NCBI RefSeq assembly: GCF_002906165.1
Contig: NZ_PPCN01000009.1
Location: forward strand, 124,001-188,000
Length of the DNA: 64,000 bases
Direction of reading: 5' to 3'
DNA from: Roseibium marinum
GTDB lineage: Bacteria; Pseudomonadota; Alphaproteobacteria; Rhizobiales; Stappiaceae
The stretch's first letter is position 1; each line of letters starts with the position of its first letter. Below are positions 34,587-44,386 of the stretch, piece after piece. A program made the position numbers and the translations under genes. Under the pieces are notes generated by a model. It was not told the DNA's origin, ran no database searches, and saw only the letters and a list, made by a program, of their open reading frames with translations.

Positions 34587-35318
34587 TTACGCTAGGACAG
34601 CAGCTTGCGCGTAGAATAATTCATAGTCGGCTTTGTATCGACGCCTGAGTTTATGGAACAAGCCTTCGTCCTCGAAGGAACGCAGCGTGCCGGGGGAGAC
34701 ATAATCCAGCGCCCGATAGGTGAACGAGGGAGAAGGCCGGAATTTCAGCGATCCGGCTGCAAGGAACGTATCCAGAGATTGCTCGAAATGCTCCAGAAGC
34801 AGGATGATATCCGCCGTGAGTGCGCCCTTGTAAGTCAGAGCCGCGGTCTGGCTGCGAAAAAGGTTATCCGCCTCAAGATCCGAGATCGATGCCACATGTG
34901 AGACGAAATCCTCTGGCGACATGGATTTGTCGAAATAGCTTTCCTGATAATACGAAGGAAGCGGAAGTTCATTCATGATGATCTTTTCGTAGCAATAGGC
35001 GAGCCGGTGCAGCGGATCCTGTACCCAGGCTACGATCTTCATGTCGGGGTGGCGCCGCTTCAATTCACGCGCCGTGAGCAGTTCCACGTTTCCGTGGAAC
35101 AGGGACCGGTCCGAAATCTCCGTGGCTTTGGCGGACCGGTCAGTGAACGTTCCGCAGAATTCGGTGCCGGCCAAATGGTGGAGAACCGGAGCAAGAGTAT
35201 GAAATGCCGCTTCCGCGATCCGGGCAAAGGCGATGTCATGTTCGGGAAACGCAAGATACACGTGATTACGCAGCGGCCGGCGGCGTTTGTCGAAAATTGT
35301 GTACACCCGGTCTAACAT
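34587..35318 (-). CDS. Sulfotransferase-like protein (family 2 type)
   Basis: A 243-residue protein that resembles bacterial members of the PAPS-dependent sulfotransferase family 2. The best segment is KIVAWVQDPLHRLAYCYEKI, matching the R-D-P-x-x-R-x-x-S-x-Y PAPS-binding pattern, and YVSPGTLRSFEDEGLFHKLRRRYKADYELF matches the family's C-terminal Y-x-D-F/Y-E-L-F end. The N-terminal phosphosulfate loop (YLAFPEHDIAFAR) is degenerate, lacking the usual KxAGTS, so activity is doubtful. ATG 35318 is preferred to a TTG at 35372. It stands alone next to parE with no carbohydrate genes. Identification is moderate. Confidence 0.55.
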   Translation of the reverse strand: MLDRVYTIFDKRRRPLRNHVYLAFPEHDIAFARIAEAAFHTLAPVLHHLAGTEFCGTFTDRSAKATEISDRSLFHGNVELLTARELKRRHPDMKIVAWVQDPLHRLAYCYEKIIMNELPLPSYYQESYFDKSMSPEDFVSHVASISDLEADNLFRSQTAALTYKGALTADIILLLEHFEQSLDTFLAAGSLKFRPSPSFTYRALDYVSPGTLRSFEDEGLFHKLRRRYKADYELFYAQAAVLA

Positions 35319-35421
35319 AATACTGGTCCGGTAGATATTCCTGGGAGCGGAGCCGAGGATCAAACGCTCCAAATTGCGCTCCAGAGACTAAAACCAAGAA
35401 ACAAGTTACCCGTTCTTGCGG

Positions 35422-37467
35422 TTAAATATCAAGGTCGTCCGCGAATTCCGCATTCTCCTGAATGAACTGGAAACGGGCTTCAGGTTTGTTGCCCATGAGA
35501 CGTTCGACCGTGTCTTCGGTTTCCGCTATTGCCAGTGCGTCGACGCCGACTTTCAGCAGTGACCTTTTCGACGGGTCCATGGTGGTTTCCTTCAACTGGG
35601 CGGGAAGCATCTCGCCAAGCCCCTTGAAACGGCCGATTTCGACCTTCGCCTTGCCCTTGAACACTGTTGCCAGCAACTCGTCTTTATGGGCATCGTCGCG
35701 CGCATAAAGCGTCTTGCCACCCTGGCTGAGCCGGTAAAGAGGTGGAACCGCGAGATAGAGATGGCCGCCGTGAATGAGTTCCGGAATCTCGCGGTAAAAA
35801 AACGTAATCAGAAGTGATGCGATATGAGCGCCATCGACATCCGCGTCGGTCATGATGACGATCTTCTCATAGCGAAGGTCCGGCTCCCTGTATTGCGTGC
35901 GTGTACCGCATCCCAGGGCCTGAACGAGATCGGCCAGTTGCTGGTTGGCAACAAGTTTGTCGCGGCCGGCATTGGCGACATTGAGTATCTTGCCGCGCAG
36001 GGGAAGGATAGCCTGATTGGCGCGGTTGCGGGCCTGCTTCGCTGAACCGCCCGCCGAATCCCCTTCGACGATGAAGAGTTCCGTTCCTTCTGCCTGGTTG
36101 GCGGAGCAATCGGCGAGCTTTCCGGGCAGGCGCAGCTTGCGGACCGCGGTCTTGCGCGCCACGTCCTTTTCCTGCCTGCGCCGAAGCCTTTCCTCGGCAC
36201 GGTCGAGCACCCATTCCAGTATCTTGTTGGCCTGGTTCGGAGACGCGGTAAGCCAGTGGTCGAACGCATCGCGAACCGCCGTTTCGGCAATCCTGGTGGC
36301 TTCGTTCGTTGCGAGCCTGTCCTTGGTTTGGCCGACGAATTCCGGTTCCCGGATAAAGACGGACAGCATGCCCCCGGCAGAGGTCATCACGTCGTCACCG
36401 GTGATGATGGCCGCCTTCTTGTTGTTGGTCAGTTCGCCATAGGCCTTCAGGCCGCGCAGCAGAGCATAGCGGAAACCGGCTTCATGGGTGCCGCCTTCCG
36501 GTGTCGGCACCGTGTTGCAATAGGAATTGACGAACCCATCGCCGGCGAACCAGCTGACCGCCCATTCGACCGACCCGTGTTTACCCGTCTTGTCGGTGCG
36601 CCCGGCAAAGATCTCGTCGACGACACGACGCTCCTTGGTCAGCCTTTCCGCCAGAAAATCCTTCAACCCGCCGGGGAAATGGAACACGGCCTCCGCGGGT
36701 GTTTCGTCTTTTTCCGACAGGAGTTCAGGCGCGCAATGCCAGCGGATTTCTACACCGCCGAACAGATAGGCCTTGGAACGGGCCATCTTCAAAAGCCGGG
36801 CCGGCTGGAACCTTGCACCCTTGCCGAATATCTGTTCATCCGGCCTGAACCGCACTAGCGTACCGCGGCGGTTCTGGGTTTCGCCGGCAAACTCCAGCGG
36901 ACCCTGCGCGTGACCGCGGCGGAACGTCTGGCGGTAAAGCTTGCGGCTCCGGGCGACCTCGACGACGAGTTCCTCCGACAGGGCGTTCACCACGGAAATA
37001 CCAACCCCGTGCAGGCCGCCGGATGTTTCATAGACCTTGCTGTCGAACTTACCGCCCGCATGCAGCGTGGTCATGATGACTTCAAGCGCCGATTTGTCCT
37101 TGAACTTCGGGTGGGGGTCTACCGGAATACCGCGCCCGTTATCGGTGACGGTCAGAAATCCGTCGGCGGATAATGTCACGTCAATCCAGGTTGCATGGCC
37201 GGCAACCGCTTCGTCCATGCAGTTGTCGATGACTTCCGCGAAGAGGTGATGCAGCGATTTTTCGTCAGTGCCGCCGATATACATGCCGGGGCGGCGGCGC
37301 ACTGGTTCCAGTCCCTCCAGAACCTCGATATCGGCTGCGGAGTACTCATCGGGTACGGGGACGGCTGCGACCGGACGTGGTTTTTGCGGCGCAGGGGCGG
37401 GATTGTCTGCGGTCAGAGGTGCCGAAACCGCCGCGTTGCCTGCAAATAGATCGTCTTTTGCGCTCAT
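35422..37467 (-). CDS. parE: DNA topoisomerase IV subunit B
   Basis: ATPase subunit of topoisomerase IV, which decatenates daughter chromosomes with ParC (not in window). The 681-residue product has an N-terminal GHKL ATPase domain (EVIDNCMDEAVAGHA, DNGRGIPVD, GGLHGVGISVVNAL), a transducer domain, and a TOPRIM domain with FIVEGDSAGGSAKQARNR and IMTDADVDGAHIASL. About 40 N-terminal residues rich in Pro and Ala precede the ATPase core. ParE rather than GyrB is chosen from the length (no GyrB insert) and from the form of the C-terminal region (MDPSKRSLLKVGVDALAIAETEDTVERLMG). Confidence 0.94.
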   Translation of the reverse strand: MSAKDDLFAGNAAVSAPLTADNPAPAPQKPRPVAAVPVPDEYSAADIEVLEGLEPVRRRPGMYIGGTDEKSLHHLFAEVIDNCMDEAVAGHATWIDVTLSADGFLTVTDNGRGIPVDPHPKFKDKSALEVIMTTLHAGGKFDSKVYETSGGLHGVGISVVNALSEELVVEVARSRKLYRQTFRRGHAQGPLEFAGETQNRRGTLVRFRPDEQIFGKGARFQPARLLKMARSKAYLFGGVEIRWHCAPELLSEKDETPAEAVFHFPGGLKDFLAERLTKERRVVDEIFAGRTDKTGKHGSVEWAVSWFAGDGFVNSYCNTVPTPEGGTHEAGFRYALLRGLKAYGELTNNKKAAIITGDDVMTSAGGMLSVFIREPEFVGQTKDRLATNEATRIAETAVRDAFDHWLTASPNQANKILEWVLDRAEERLRRRQEKDVARKTAVRKLRLPGKLADCSANQAEGTELFIVEGDSAGGSAKQARNRANQAILPLRGKILNVANAGRDKLVANQQLADLVQALGCGTRTQYREPDLRYEKIVIMTDADVDGAHIASLLITFFYREIPELIHGGHLYLAVPPLYRLSQGGKTLYARDDAHKDELLATVFKGKAKVEIGRFKGLGEMLPAQLKETTMDPSKRSLLKVGVDALAIAETEDTVERLMGNKPEARFQFIQENAEFADDLDI

Positions 37468-38124
37468 TCCGTTTCCCTGATGGGTCCTTGACCATGAATT
37501 TCCGGCTTCAGCGCCGGTACCTACACCGAATCGGTCTCCAGTTTGAAGGACAAAGATAGAACGGCAAAGGATTTTGGCCTGAAACCCCCGTTTTCAACAG
37601 CGGCACCGGAAAAATTCGTTCCGGAAACACATCGTCAACCCGGCGGTGATCTAATACCCGGTGCCCGGGAGGGGACGCAAGGCCGGAAAATGTGCCTATT
37701 CCGCAACACTTGCCGACAGAGTTATTCGGAAGGACCTGGAATGATCGGGCTGCCAATGTTCGGCCATGTTTGGCCGCCACCCGTTGAGATATTGTCAGAC
37801 CCGGCGCCGGTTGCAACCTTCCGGTTCAATCTCCCGGGTGAGGCGCAAGGTTTCAATAAATGGTCTTATTTGGGCGCGTTACGGCCCAACTAAGGCCGAA
37901 ATGATTGGCCACTGTTGATCAACCGGCTTTCCTGTGAACTGGCGGGAAAGCAGAGTTGATCGGCCTGAAGTGCCGCAGCATCCAGCGCTCAGCTGAACCG
38001 GGATGCTGCGGGACAAACCGAAACAGGAAACCCGCAGGAGCCGGGCTCGGCGGGTTGATAGTGACTTGAGATGCGCTTGGCGCGGACAAAAAACGAGATC
38101 GGAAAGATCGTCCGTCGGAGTTAT
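37468..38124. other. 657-base divergent intergenic region with a hairpin-rich exoR leader
   Basis: No convincing gene lies between parE (minus) and the exoR-like gene (plus). The right-hand 250 bases hold at least four inverted repeats: CGGCC/GGCCG at 37882-37898; GATCAAC-x-GCTTTCC with GGAAAGC-x-GTTGATC at 37917-37961; a perfect 9-bp stem GCAGCATCC/GGATGCTGC with a 17-base loop at 37975-38009; and AACCCGC/GCGGGTT at 38029-38056, enclosing GAGC-CGG-GCTC. They are in line upstream of exoR, so a structured 5' leader or a small RNA gene is possible. None is followed by a T-run. The left-hand 400 bases show nothing clear. Confidence 0.5.
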
Positions 38125-39018
38125 ATGACTTGGCCGGCGGGTAATAGTGTGACCGGGATGCGAAACAACAGCTCAATGCGTCAACGTCTTGGCAAGGCCG
38201 GACTTGCGCTCGGCCTATTGGCGATGATGACAGCGGCGGGACCGGCTCTGGCATTCGACGGCCAGCCGGCATCGGCCAGGGCGATAGGACCGGATGATCT
38301 GTCGCCGATGGAAGCGCTCCGCGCGGGCGCTCGTCAGTATTATTCCGGCGACAAGGCCGCCGCTCTAGGCTCTCTGCGATATGCCGCGGAAAACGGGCAG
38401 CCCATGGCCGCCTGGAAACTCGGCGAGATGTATGCCAAGGGCGACGGCGTTCAGGAAGACGATCTGAAAGCGTTTCAGTATTACAGCCAGATCGTGCGCG
38501 AACACGGAGAGGACCGGCCTGACGCGCCCGATGCTCCCTTCGTCTCCAGCGCTTTCGTGGCGCTTGGATCCTATTATCTGAACGGCATAGACGGCGCGGT
38601 CCCGAAAAACGAGCCTCGTGCCAGGCAGATTTTCACCCATGCAGCCTCCTATTTCGGCGATGCGGATGCGCAATACGAGCTTGGCCGGATGTACCAGAGT
38701 TCCAACAGCCGCATGGCTGTCCGCTGGTACAACCTGGCTGCTTTGAAAGGGCATGTCGGCGCGCAGGCAAGGCTCGGCGAAACGCTTTATTCTCTCGGCT
38801 CGTCCGACAAGAAGAAGGCCCGCGGCCTCATGTGGTTGACAGTCGCGCGGGAACAGGCTGCCGGTGCTGATACTGGCTGGGTCAACTCCCTGCACGAACA
38901 GTATTTCGCCGTGTCCCCCGAGCCGGTCAGGCAGATGGCCCGTTCACTTGCCGATGGCTGGCTTCAGCAGAACCGTCCCGACATGCTGACCGCGCAGCAG
39001 GTTCCCCTGCCGCAATAA
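38125..39018 (+). CDS. exoR: ExoR-like periplasmic Sel1-repeat protein
   Basis: ExoR in Sinorhizobium and Agrobacterium is a periplasmic inhibitor of the ExoS-ChvI two-component system and so controls exopolysaccharide and motility. This 297-residue protein has a signal peptide ending AGPALA before FDGQ, then Sel1-like repeats: ALRAGARQYYSGDKAAALGSL, AAWKLGEMYAKGDGVQEDDLKA, FFTHAASYFGDADAQYELGRMY-type unit near residue 190 and AVRWYNLAALKGHVGAQARLGE. The block sequence and the C-terminal MWLTVAREQAAG closely match ExoR from memory. GGAG is four bases before ATG 38125, but GTG 38149 and ATG 38158 are possible starts. ExoS/ChvI are not in the window. Confidence 0.78.
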   Translation: MTWPAGNSVTGMRNNSSMRQRLGKAGLALGLLAMMTAAGPALAFDGQPASARAIGPDDLSPMEALRAGARQYYSGDKAAALGSLRYAAENGQPMAAWKLGEMYAKGDGVQEDDLKAFQYYSQIVREHGEDRPDAPDAPFVSSAFVALGSYYLNGIDGAVPKNEPRARQIFTHAASYFGDADAQYELGRMYQSSNSRMAVRWYNLAALKGHVGAQARLGETLYSLGSSDKKKARGLMWLTVAREQAAGADTGWVNSLHEQYFAVSPEPVRQMARSLADGWLQQNRPDMLTAQQVPLPQ

Positions 39019-39106
39019 GGCGCCGGCACCCGTCGTCTGCTACCCGGTTCGCCAAACAGCCGCAGCCGGTCGATTGTGGTGACCTTTTATCAGGAAACGG
39101 TTTTCT

Positions 39107-39514
39107 TCAGGAGGCCCGGCCCGGAACCGCGGGGACGGGTTTTAAGCCTGCCGGTTTGCTATCCGGCTGGAGCCGGGACAAGGGGCAGGGGGCGTTGCTG
39201 AATTGCCAGGACGTGTTGTTCAGAACCATGCCGCAGGTCGCCATGCGCGAACCGTCCGATCCGTTGAGGCAGATCGATTCCCCCAGGCTGTAGTCATGAC
39301 CTTTGAACCTGCATGTGCAGGAGACGTCCTGGGCATTGGCAAAAGTGCTGCCGCAGGCACTGAACACAACCGCCAGAACCGAAAAAACCGCCAGTTTCGA
39401 GGCAGAACGATTCTTCCCGGCACGTTTGCACGAGGCCGGTAAAGCGTGTCCGCGGGCTGCCTGTGCGGACGGATTGCGGCGTAGCGTTATCCCATAATCC
39501 GTAAAGCTTACCAT
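39107..39514 (-). CDS. Secreted cysteine-rich hypothetical protein
   Basis: About 135 residues. A hydrophobic segment KLAVFSVLAVVFSACGSTFANA followed by QDVSCTCRFKGHDYSLGESICL looks like a signal peptide with cleavage after ANA; the mature part of about 70 residues has six cysteines (CTC, ICL, TCGM, PCPL among others), probably disulfide-bonded, and ends in a Pro-rich tail. The stretch before the signal, from ATG 39514, is unusually long and basic, and no ribosome site is clear, so the true start may be a non-ATG codon further in. I do not recognise the family. It lies convergent with the exoR-like gene. Confidence 0.55.
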   Translation of the reverse strand: MVSFTDYGITLRRNPSAQAARGHALPASCKRAGKNRSASKLAVFSVLAVVFSACGSTFANAQDVSCTCRFKGHDYSLGESICLNGSDGSRMATCGMVLNNTSWQFSNAPCPLSRLQPDSKPAGLKPVPAVPGRAS

Positions 39515-39614
39515 GGAAGCCGGGGACTGCAAGCCCAAGAATAGCGCATTCTGCGACGCAGCTTGGCGAGCGCCGCTCCCGGAGGAAAAAAGCCGGGTTG
39601 TTATCTGGAAACCG

Positions 39615-40397
39615 TCACGCGGCGAGCTTCACCCAGACAGGGACATGGTCGGAGGGTTTTTCCCAGCCCCGCACATGCTTGTCGATCCCGCAACCTGTCA
39701 TCCGGTCGGTGGCCTGGGCCGACATGAGAATATGGTCGATGCGAATACCGTTGTTTTTTTGCCAGGCACCGGCCTGATAGTCCCAGAAAGTGTAGATATC
39801 GGCTTCTTCGCTGCAGGAGCGCACAGCTTCGGTCAGACCGAGATGCGTGAGGGCTCTGAACCTGCGGCGGCTCTCTGGCTGAAAGAGCGCGTCGCCGATC
39901 CAGTTTTCGGGGTTCTTCGCGTCGACGGGATCCGGAATGACATTGTAATCGCCAAGCAGCAGGAAAGGCGTTTCTTCCGCCAGCCGCCTTTCCGCATGCG
40001 CGATCAGACGGTCCATCCACTCCAGTTTGTAGGGGAACTTTTCCGTTCCGAGCGGATTGCCGTTGGGAAGATAGAGGCAGCCGAACCGGATGGCGCCGCC
40101 CGCCGTGGAAATGCCGGCCTCGATATAGCGGGCCTGCTCGTCGGCATCATTGCCGGGAAGTCCGCGCTGCACGTCTTCAAGCGGGGATTTCGCCAGAAGC
40201 GCCACCCCGTTAAATCCTTTTTGGCCATGAGTTTCGACGTTGTACCCGAGGTCCTCGAAGGGCTGACGCGGAAAGTTCTCGTCGACCGACTTGATTTCCT
40301 GCAGGCAGGCTACGTCCGGAGATGTCTCCTTGAGCCACGCGAGGACCGTATCGATCCGGGCCTTGACGCCATTGATGTTCCAGGTCGCGATTTTCAT
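39615..40397 (-). CDS. xth: Exodeoxyribonuclease III
   Basis: AP endonuclease and 3'-5' exonuclease of base excision repair, 260 residues. It begins MKIATWNINGVKAR (catalytic Asn), has CLQEIKSVDENFP (metal-binding Glu near residue 34), GDYNVIPDPVD near residue 150 (Asp and Asn), IDHILMS and the final SDHVPVWVKL with the catalytic Asp-His pair. It follows erpA by 65 bases on the same strand, so the two may share a transcript, as in many rhizobia (dgt divergent, then erpA, xth). Confidence 0.96.
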   Translation of the reverse strand: MKIATWNINGVKARIDTVLAWLKETSPDVACLQEIKSVDENFPRQPFEDLGYNVETHGQKGFNGVALLAKSPLEDVQRGLPGNDADEQARYIEAGISTAGGAIRFGCLYLPNGNPLGTEKFPYKLEWMDRLIAHAERRLAEETPFLLLGDYNVIPDPVDAKNPENWIGDALFQPESRRRFRALTHLGLTEAVRSCSEEADIYTFWDYQAGAWQKNNGIRIDHILMSAQATDRMTGCGIDKHVRGWEKPSDHVPVWVKLAA

Positions 40398-40462
40398 GGG
40401 CCGGTTGCCTCGATTTCCGAAAAGCCGGGGCAGCCGGCCTGATGAATTCTACATGGGCACGG

Positions 40463-40804
40463 TCAGACCGCGAAGCTGGTCCCGCAGCCGCAGCCGGCGG
40501 TCGCGTTCGGGTTGTTGATCTGGAAGGACTGACCGATCAGATCGTCGACAAAATCGATCTCCGACCCGCCCATATACTGCAGCGAAATGGAATCGATCAG
40601 CACCGTGGCGCCCTGCTTTTCAAGTATCAGGTCGTCTTCCTCGCTGCTGTCCACCACGTCGTATTTATATTGCAGTCCGGAACAGCCACCGCCCTCCACG
40701 CTGACGCGAAGCATGCTGCCGTCCGGTTCTTTCGACAAAATTGCCGCGATCCGCTTGGCAGCGCGGTCGCTGACTGTTACTCGACTTTCAAGTGTTTGGG
40801 TCAT
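40463..40804 (-). CDS. erpA: Iron-sulfur cluster insertion protein ErpA
   Basis: A-type carrier delivering Fe-S clusters to essential targets. The 113-residue product has VTVSDRAAKRIAAILSKEPD at the start, the first cysteine in VEGGGCSGLQYKYDVVD and the C-terminal pair in NATAGCGCGTSFAV. The GGGCSG form and the SLQYMGGSEIDFVDDLIGQSFQI block separate it from the SufA-like copy at 30301. It is divergent from dgt, with about 400 bases between. Confidence 0.95.
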   Translation of the reverse strand: MTQTLESRVTVSDRAAKRIAAILSKEPDGSMLRVSVEGGGCSGLQYKYDVVDSSEEDDLILEKQGATVLIDSISLQYMGGSEIDFVDDLIGQSFQINNPNATAGCGCGTSFAV

Positions 40805-41203
40805 GGTCCGCCGACTCGCTTTGCTCCTGCCGTGTGGCAGGGCTTTTAACCTGATTTCTATAGTTTAAGTATGGTTTGATGTCGCTCCCGTCAATGAGCG
40901 GCATGGGATGGATCCAAGTTAGGGTGTGGACTCATAAATGAAGACCAAATGGCATCGGAAATCGCGAAACCCCGTTAGGAAGAGTGTGCGGAGCGGGCTT
41001 CCTGCCCGGTCAAGCGCGCTGACGACACGGGGTGAAGCCATTTCCATGTCCTTGGGATTTGTCCGAATTGGTCCTTCTCTGCGTCGCGAAAGGCTTGAAA
41101 ATGAACCACATTTCCTGCGCTTTCGCTCCTTGATGAAGACCAAATCGACTCAAACCATTTTATCTTCCTTTATGAGGCCACACCCCAGGCACGGGGACAC
41201 ACC
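40805..41203. other. Intergenic region between erpA and dgt, no gene seen
   Basis: This 399-base stretch holds the divergent promoters of erpA and dgt. A 13-base direct repeat ATGAAGACCAAAT occurs at 40938-40950 and 41133-41145. A plus-strand frame (40938-41207) spans it, but its product looks like random basic sequence and has no ribosome site. No operator or terminator is clear. Confidence 0.45.
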
Positions 41204-42442
41204 GTGAGCAAAGGCTGGAAACAGATGACGGCGGAAATAGGCTTTGGGGCTCAGTCCCGCGCTGTATACGCGGAAAATCCCGCGAACAGCCGGGGCCGGC
41301 TGTTTCCGGAACCGGAAAGCCCGACACGGACACCCTTCCAGCGGGACCGCGACCGTATCATTCATTCCTCCGCCTTCCGGCGGCTGAAACACAAGACCCA
41401 GGTGTTTGTCTATCACGAAGGCGATCATTTCCGGACCCGGCTGACCCATACGATCGAAGTGTCGCAGATTGCCCGGTCCCTGGCGCGGGCGTTGCGCCTG
41501 GATGAGGATCTCGCCGAAAGCCTGGCCCTTGCCCATGATCTTGGACACACTCCCTTCGGTCATGAAGGGGAAGACGTGCTGCATGATGCCATGGCCCCTT
41601 TCGGCGGGTTCGACCACAATGCCCAGTCTCTGCGGGTCGTCACCCATCTGGAACAGCGCTATGCGGAATTCGACGGACTGAACCTTGCCTGGGAAACCCT
41701 TGAGGGCCTCGTGAAGCACAATGGCCCGCTTGTTGGACCCGACGGAGCGCCGCTCGGAAAATTCAAAGGCGGCGAATTGCCGTTCGCCATCCGGGAATAT
41801 GCCGGTCAGCAGGATCTGCTGCTGGACACGTGGCCGGGAGGGGAGGCGCAGGCCGCGGCGATCGCCGACGACATTGCCTATGACGCCCACGATCTGGATG
41901 ACGGCCTGCGAGCCGGGCTGTTTGCGATCGATGACATGCGCGCCGTGCCGTTTCTGGCGGACATCCTTGCCGAGGTGGATGGCAAATATCCCGGTCTGGA
42001 GGAAAGCCGGCGCATTCATGAAATCGTGCGCCGGTCCATCACCCGCATGGTGGAGGACGTGATCCACGAGGCCGTCCGCAACATTTCGCAGGTCGATCCC
42101 AGAAGCCCCGAGGACATTCGCATGGCGGGCCGCTGTCTGGTCGGCTTTTCCGAGCGAATGGCTGTTTCCGAAAAGGATGTGAAAAGATTTCTCTTCGCCC
42201 GGGTATACCGTCACCACGATGTCCTGGCAGTCCGCAGGCTCGTCGCCCGTGTCGTCAAGGACCTGTTCGGCGGCTTCCTGGCGGACCCGGACCTGATGCC
42301 GTCGCCCTGGAACGAGGGGCTGCAATCGCTGAGCGAAAACGACATTGCCAGACGGGTCTGCGATTATATTGCCGGAATGACGGACCGCTACGCGATAGAA
42401 GAACATAGCAGATTGTTTGACGACACCCCCGATTTGGGGTAG
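41204..42442 (+). CDS. dgt: Deoxyguanosinetriphosphate triphosphohydrolase-like protein
   Basis: HD-domain dNTPase that hydrolyses dGTP or other dNTPs to deoxynucleoside and triphosphate. The 412-residue product has [20 protein letters not shown] and the [22 protein letters not shown] block, an HD metal site with [17 protein letters not shown] (His) and [17 protein letters not shown] (HD), and [16 protein letters not shown]-like [14 protein letters not shown] near residue 227. Its length puts it in the type 2 (dGTPase-like) subfamily common in alphaproteobacteria. GTG 41204 has GGGGAC about eight bases upstream; ATG 41225 is the alternative. Confidence 0.94.
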   Translation: MSKGWKQMTAEIGFGAQSRAVYAENPANSRGRLFPEPESPTRTPFQRDRDRIIHSSAFRRLKHKTQVFVYHEGDHFRTRLTHTIEVSQIARSLARALRLDEDLAESLALAHDLGHTPFGHEGEDVLHDAMAPFGGFDHNAQSLRVVTHLEQRYAEFDGLNLAWETLEGLVKHNGPLVGPDGAPLGKFKGGELPFAIREYAGQQDLLLDTWPGGEAQAAAIADDIAYDAHDLDDGLRAGLFAIDDMRAVPFLADILAEVDGKYPGLEESRRIHEIVRRSITRMVEDVIHEAVRNISQVDPRSPEDIRMAGRCLVGFSERMAVSEKDVKRFLFARVYRHHDVLAVRRLVARVVKDLFGGFLADPDLMPSPWNEGLQSLSENDIARRVCDYIAGMTDRYAIEEHSRLFDDTPDLG

Positions 42443-42545
42443 GCGCAGGAACGAATTTACGGCCAGCCCTGTGACGCCGAAGCCTTTGGTCTTCGCAGCG
42501 CGCGCGGGGCTTTGTGTTTCAAAGACAAAAACCGATCGGTGTTCA

Positions 42546-44315
42546 ATGAATATCTTCGCGGACTTCACGCAACGTGTCAAAGAAGCGCTCCAGGCAATTG
42601 ATCTCAAAGATTCTAATGGAGCTTCTCCGGATCTGTCACGTGTCGTTGTCGAAGCACCGCGCGATCGCGCGCACGGCGACCTTGCCACCAATGCAGCAAT
42701 GGTGCTCGCCAAACCTTTGGGCATGAAACCGCGCGATCTGGCTGAAAAACTCGTGGGACAACTGAGCCGGGACCCTGAAATTACCGAGACGGCGATCGCC
42801 GGCCCGGGTTTCATAAACATGCGGGTCGCACCGGTTGTCTGGCATCGCATCCTGGGCAGTATCCTGCAGGACGGCATGGCCTTCGGCTCGATCGGGCAGT
42901 CTCCGGCTCCGAAGGTGAATGTCGAATATGTTTCCGCCAACCCGACCGGGCCGATGCATGTCGGTCACATCCGTGGCGCCGTTGTCGGCGATGCCCTTGC
43001 CAATCTGTTGCAATTCGCTGGCAATGAAGTGGTCAAGGAATACTATATCAACGATGCCGGATCGCAGATCGAGACACTCGCCCGCAGCGCCTTCCTGCGC
43101 TACCGGGAAGCGCTCGGTGACAATATAGGCGCAATTCCCGCAGGGCTTTATCCGGGGGACTATCTCAAACCGGTCGGAGAGCGGCTCAAAAAGGAATTCG
43201 GCGCTTCCCTGGGGGACAAGGACGAGAGCGAGTGGCTGCCGCTCGTAAAAGAGAGGGCCATGGCCGCGATGCTCGATCTGATCCGGGAGGATCTGGCGGC
43301 GCTCGGCGTTGAGCATGAAGTTTTCTTTTCGGAGAAGTCACTTCATGAACGCAAGGAAAGCAACGGTTCGAAGATCGATCACATGCTGGACGGTCTGCGC
43401 GACAAAGGCCTTGTCTATCAGGGGACTTTGCCGCCGCCGAAGGGGCAGTTGCCGGACGACTGGGAAGACCGGGAACAGACCCTGTTCCGTGCCAGCAATT
43501 TTGGTGACGATACCGACAGGGCGCTTAAGAAATCCGATGGCTCCTACACTTATTTCGCCGCGGATGTCGCCTACTTTCAGGACAAGTTCGAACGCGGCTT
43601 TCAGGAAGTGATCTATGTGCTGGGCGCGGATCACAGCGGTTACGCGAAAAGGCTCCAGGCCGTGGGAAAGGCCGTATCGGACGGAAAAACCGAAGTCATC
43701 GTCCGGTTCTGCCAACTGGTGAAACTGATGCGCGACGGCGAACCCGTGAAGATGTCCAAGCGTTCTGGCGATTTCATCACCCTGCGCGAGGTCGTGGACG
43801 AGGTCGGCTCCGACCCGGTCCGGTTCATGATGCTTTTCCGCAAGAATGACGCGCCGCTGGATTTCGACTTCAAGAAGGTCACCGAACAATCAAAAGACAA
43901 TCCGGTCTTTTATGTTCAATATGGCCACGCGCGCTGCTGCTCTGTCCTGCGTCAGGCGGGCGAAGAGTTTGCCGACCTGACGATAAATGAGGCCGAGCTC
44001 GTCAGCGCCGATTTCGCCTTGCTCGATGACAGCGGCGAACTGGAGCTGATCGCCAGAATGGCGGAATGGCCGAAAGTGGTAGAGGCGGCGGCCGAAACAC
44101 ATGAGCCGCATAGAATCGCTTTTTATCTGCATGAGCTGGCAAGTTCTCTGCACAGCCACTGGAATAGAGGCAAGGAATTGCCGCATTTACGCTTTATTGA
44201 CGGCAGTAACGCCAAATTAACCCTGGCACGTCTTGCTTTGGTTCGTGCAATGTCTTTGGTGCTCGCTTCGGGTCTGGCGATTCTTGGCGTCAATGCTCCT
44301 GAGGAAATGCGCTAG
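42546..44315 (+). CDS. argS: Arginine--tRNA ligase
   Basis: Class I synthetase charging tRNA-Arg, 589 residues. The N-terminal Add-1 domain starts [15 protein letters not shown]; the HIGH motif is HVGH at residues 138-141 in [17 protein letters not shown], and a KMSK sequence is present in [23 protein letters not shown], a canonical form that some ArgS proteins lack. The C-terminal anticodon domain includes [18 protein letters not shown] and ends NAPEEM. ATG 42546 is chosen from the family N-terminus; the frame stays open 130 bases upstream. It follows dgt and begins the conserved run to secF. Confidence 0.96.
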   Translation: MNIFADFTQRVKEALQAIDLKDSNGASPDLSRVVVEAPRDRAHGDLATNAAMVLAKPLGMKPRDLAEKLVGQLSRDPEITETAIAGPGFINMRVAPVVWHRILGSILQDGMAFGSIGQSPAPKVNVEYVSANPTGPMHVGHIRGAVVGDALANLLQFAGNEVVKEYYINDAGSQIETLARSAFLRYREALGDNIGAIPAGLYPGDYLKPVGERLKKEFGASLGDKDESEWLPLVKERAMAAMLDLIREDLAALGVEHEVFFSEKSLHERKESNGSKIDHMLDGLRDKGLVYQGTLPPPKGQLPDDWEDREQTLFRASNFGDDTDRALKKSDGSYTYFAADVAYFQDKFERGFQEVIYVLGADHSGYAKRLQAVGKAVSDGKTEVIVRFCQLVKLMRDGEPVKMSKRSGDFITLREVVDEVGSDPVRFMMLFRKNDAPLDFDFKKVTEQSKDNPVFYVQYGHARCCSVLRQAGEEFADLTINEAELVSADFALLDDSGELELIARMAEWPKVVEAAAETHEPHRIAFYLHELASSLHSHWNRGKELPHLRFIDGSNAKLTLARLALVRAMSLVLASGLAILGVNAPEEMR

Positions 44316-44386
44316 TTTAAACATATTGCCGGGGCTGACGAAACGTCAGGTCAAGGCGATGAAAAGGACCGGTTTTCGTAAGGCTC

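Noticed and set aside
37543-37893. A 116-codon plus-strand frame upstream of the exoR-like gene
   Set aside because: Its product is Pro/Gly-rich without any motif, and there is no ribosome site.
40938-41145. 13-base direct repeat ATGAAGACCAAAT flanking 182 bases, considered as target-site duplication of an insertion
   Set aside because: The enclosed sequence has no transposase remnant or terminal inverted repeats, and 13 bases is not diagnostic.
41150-42940. A 596-codon minus-strand open frame opposite dgt and argS
   Set aside because: It crosses two well-supported genes and has no family features or ribosome site.
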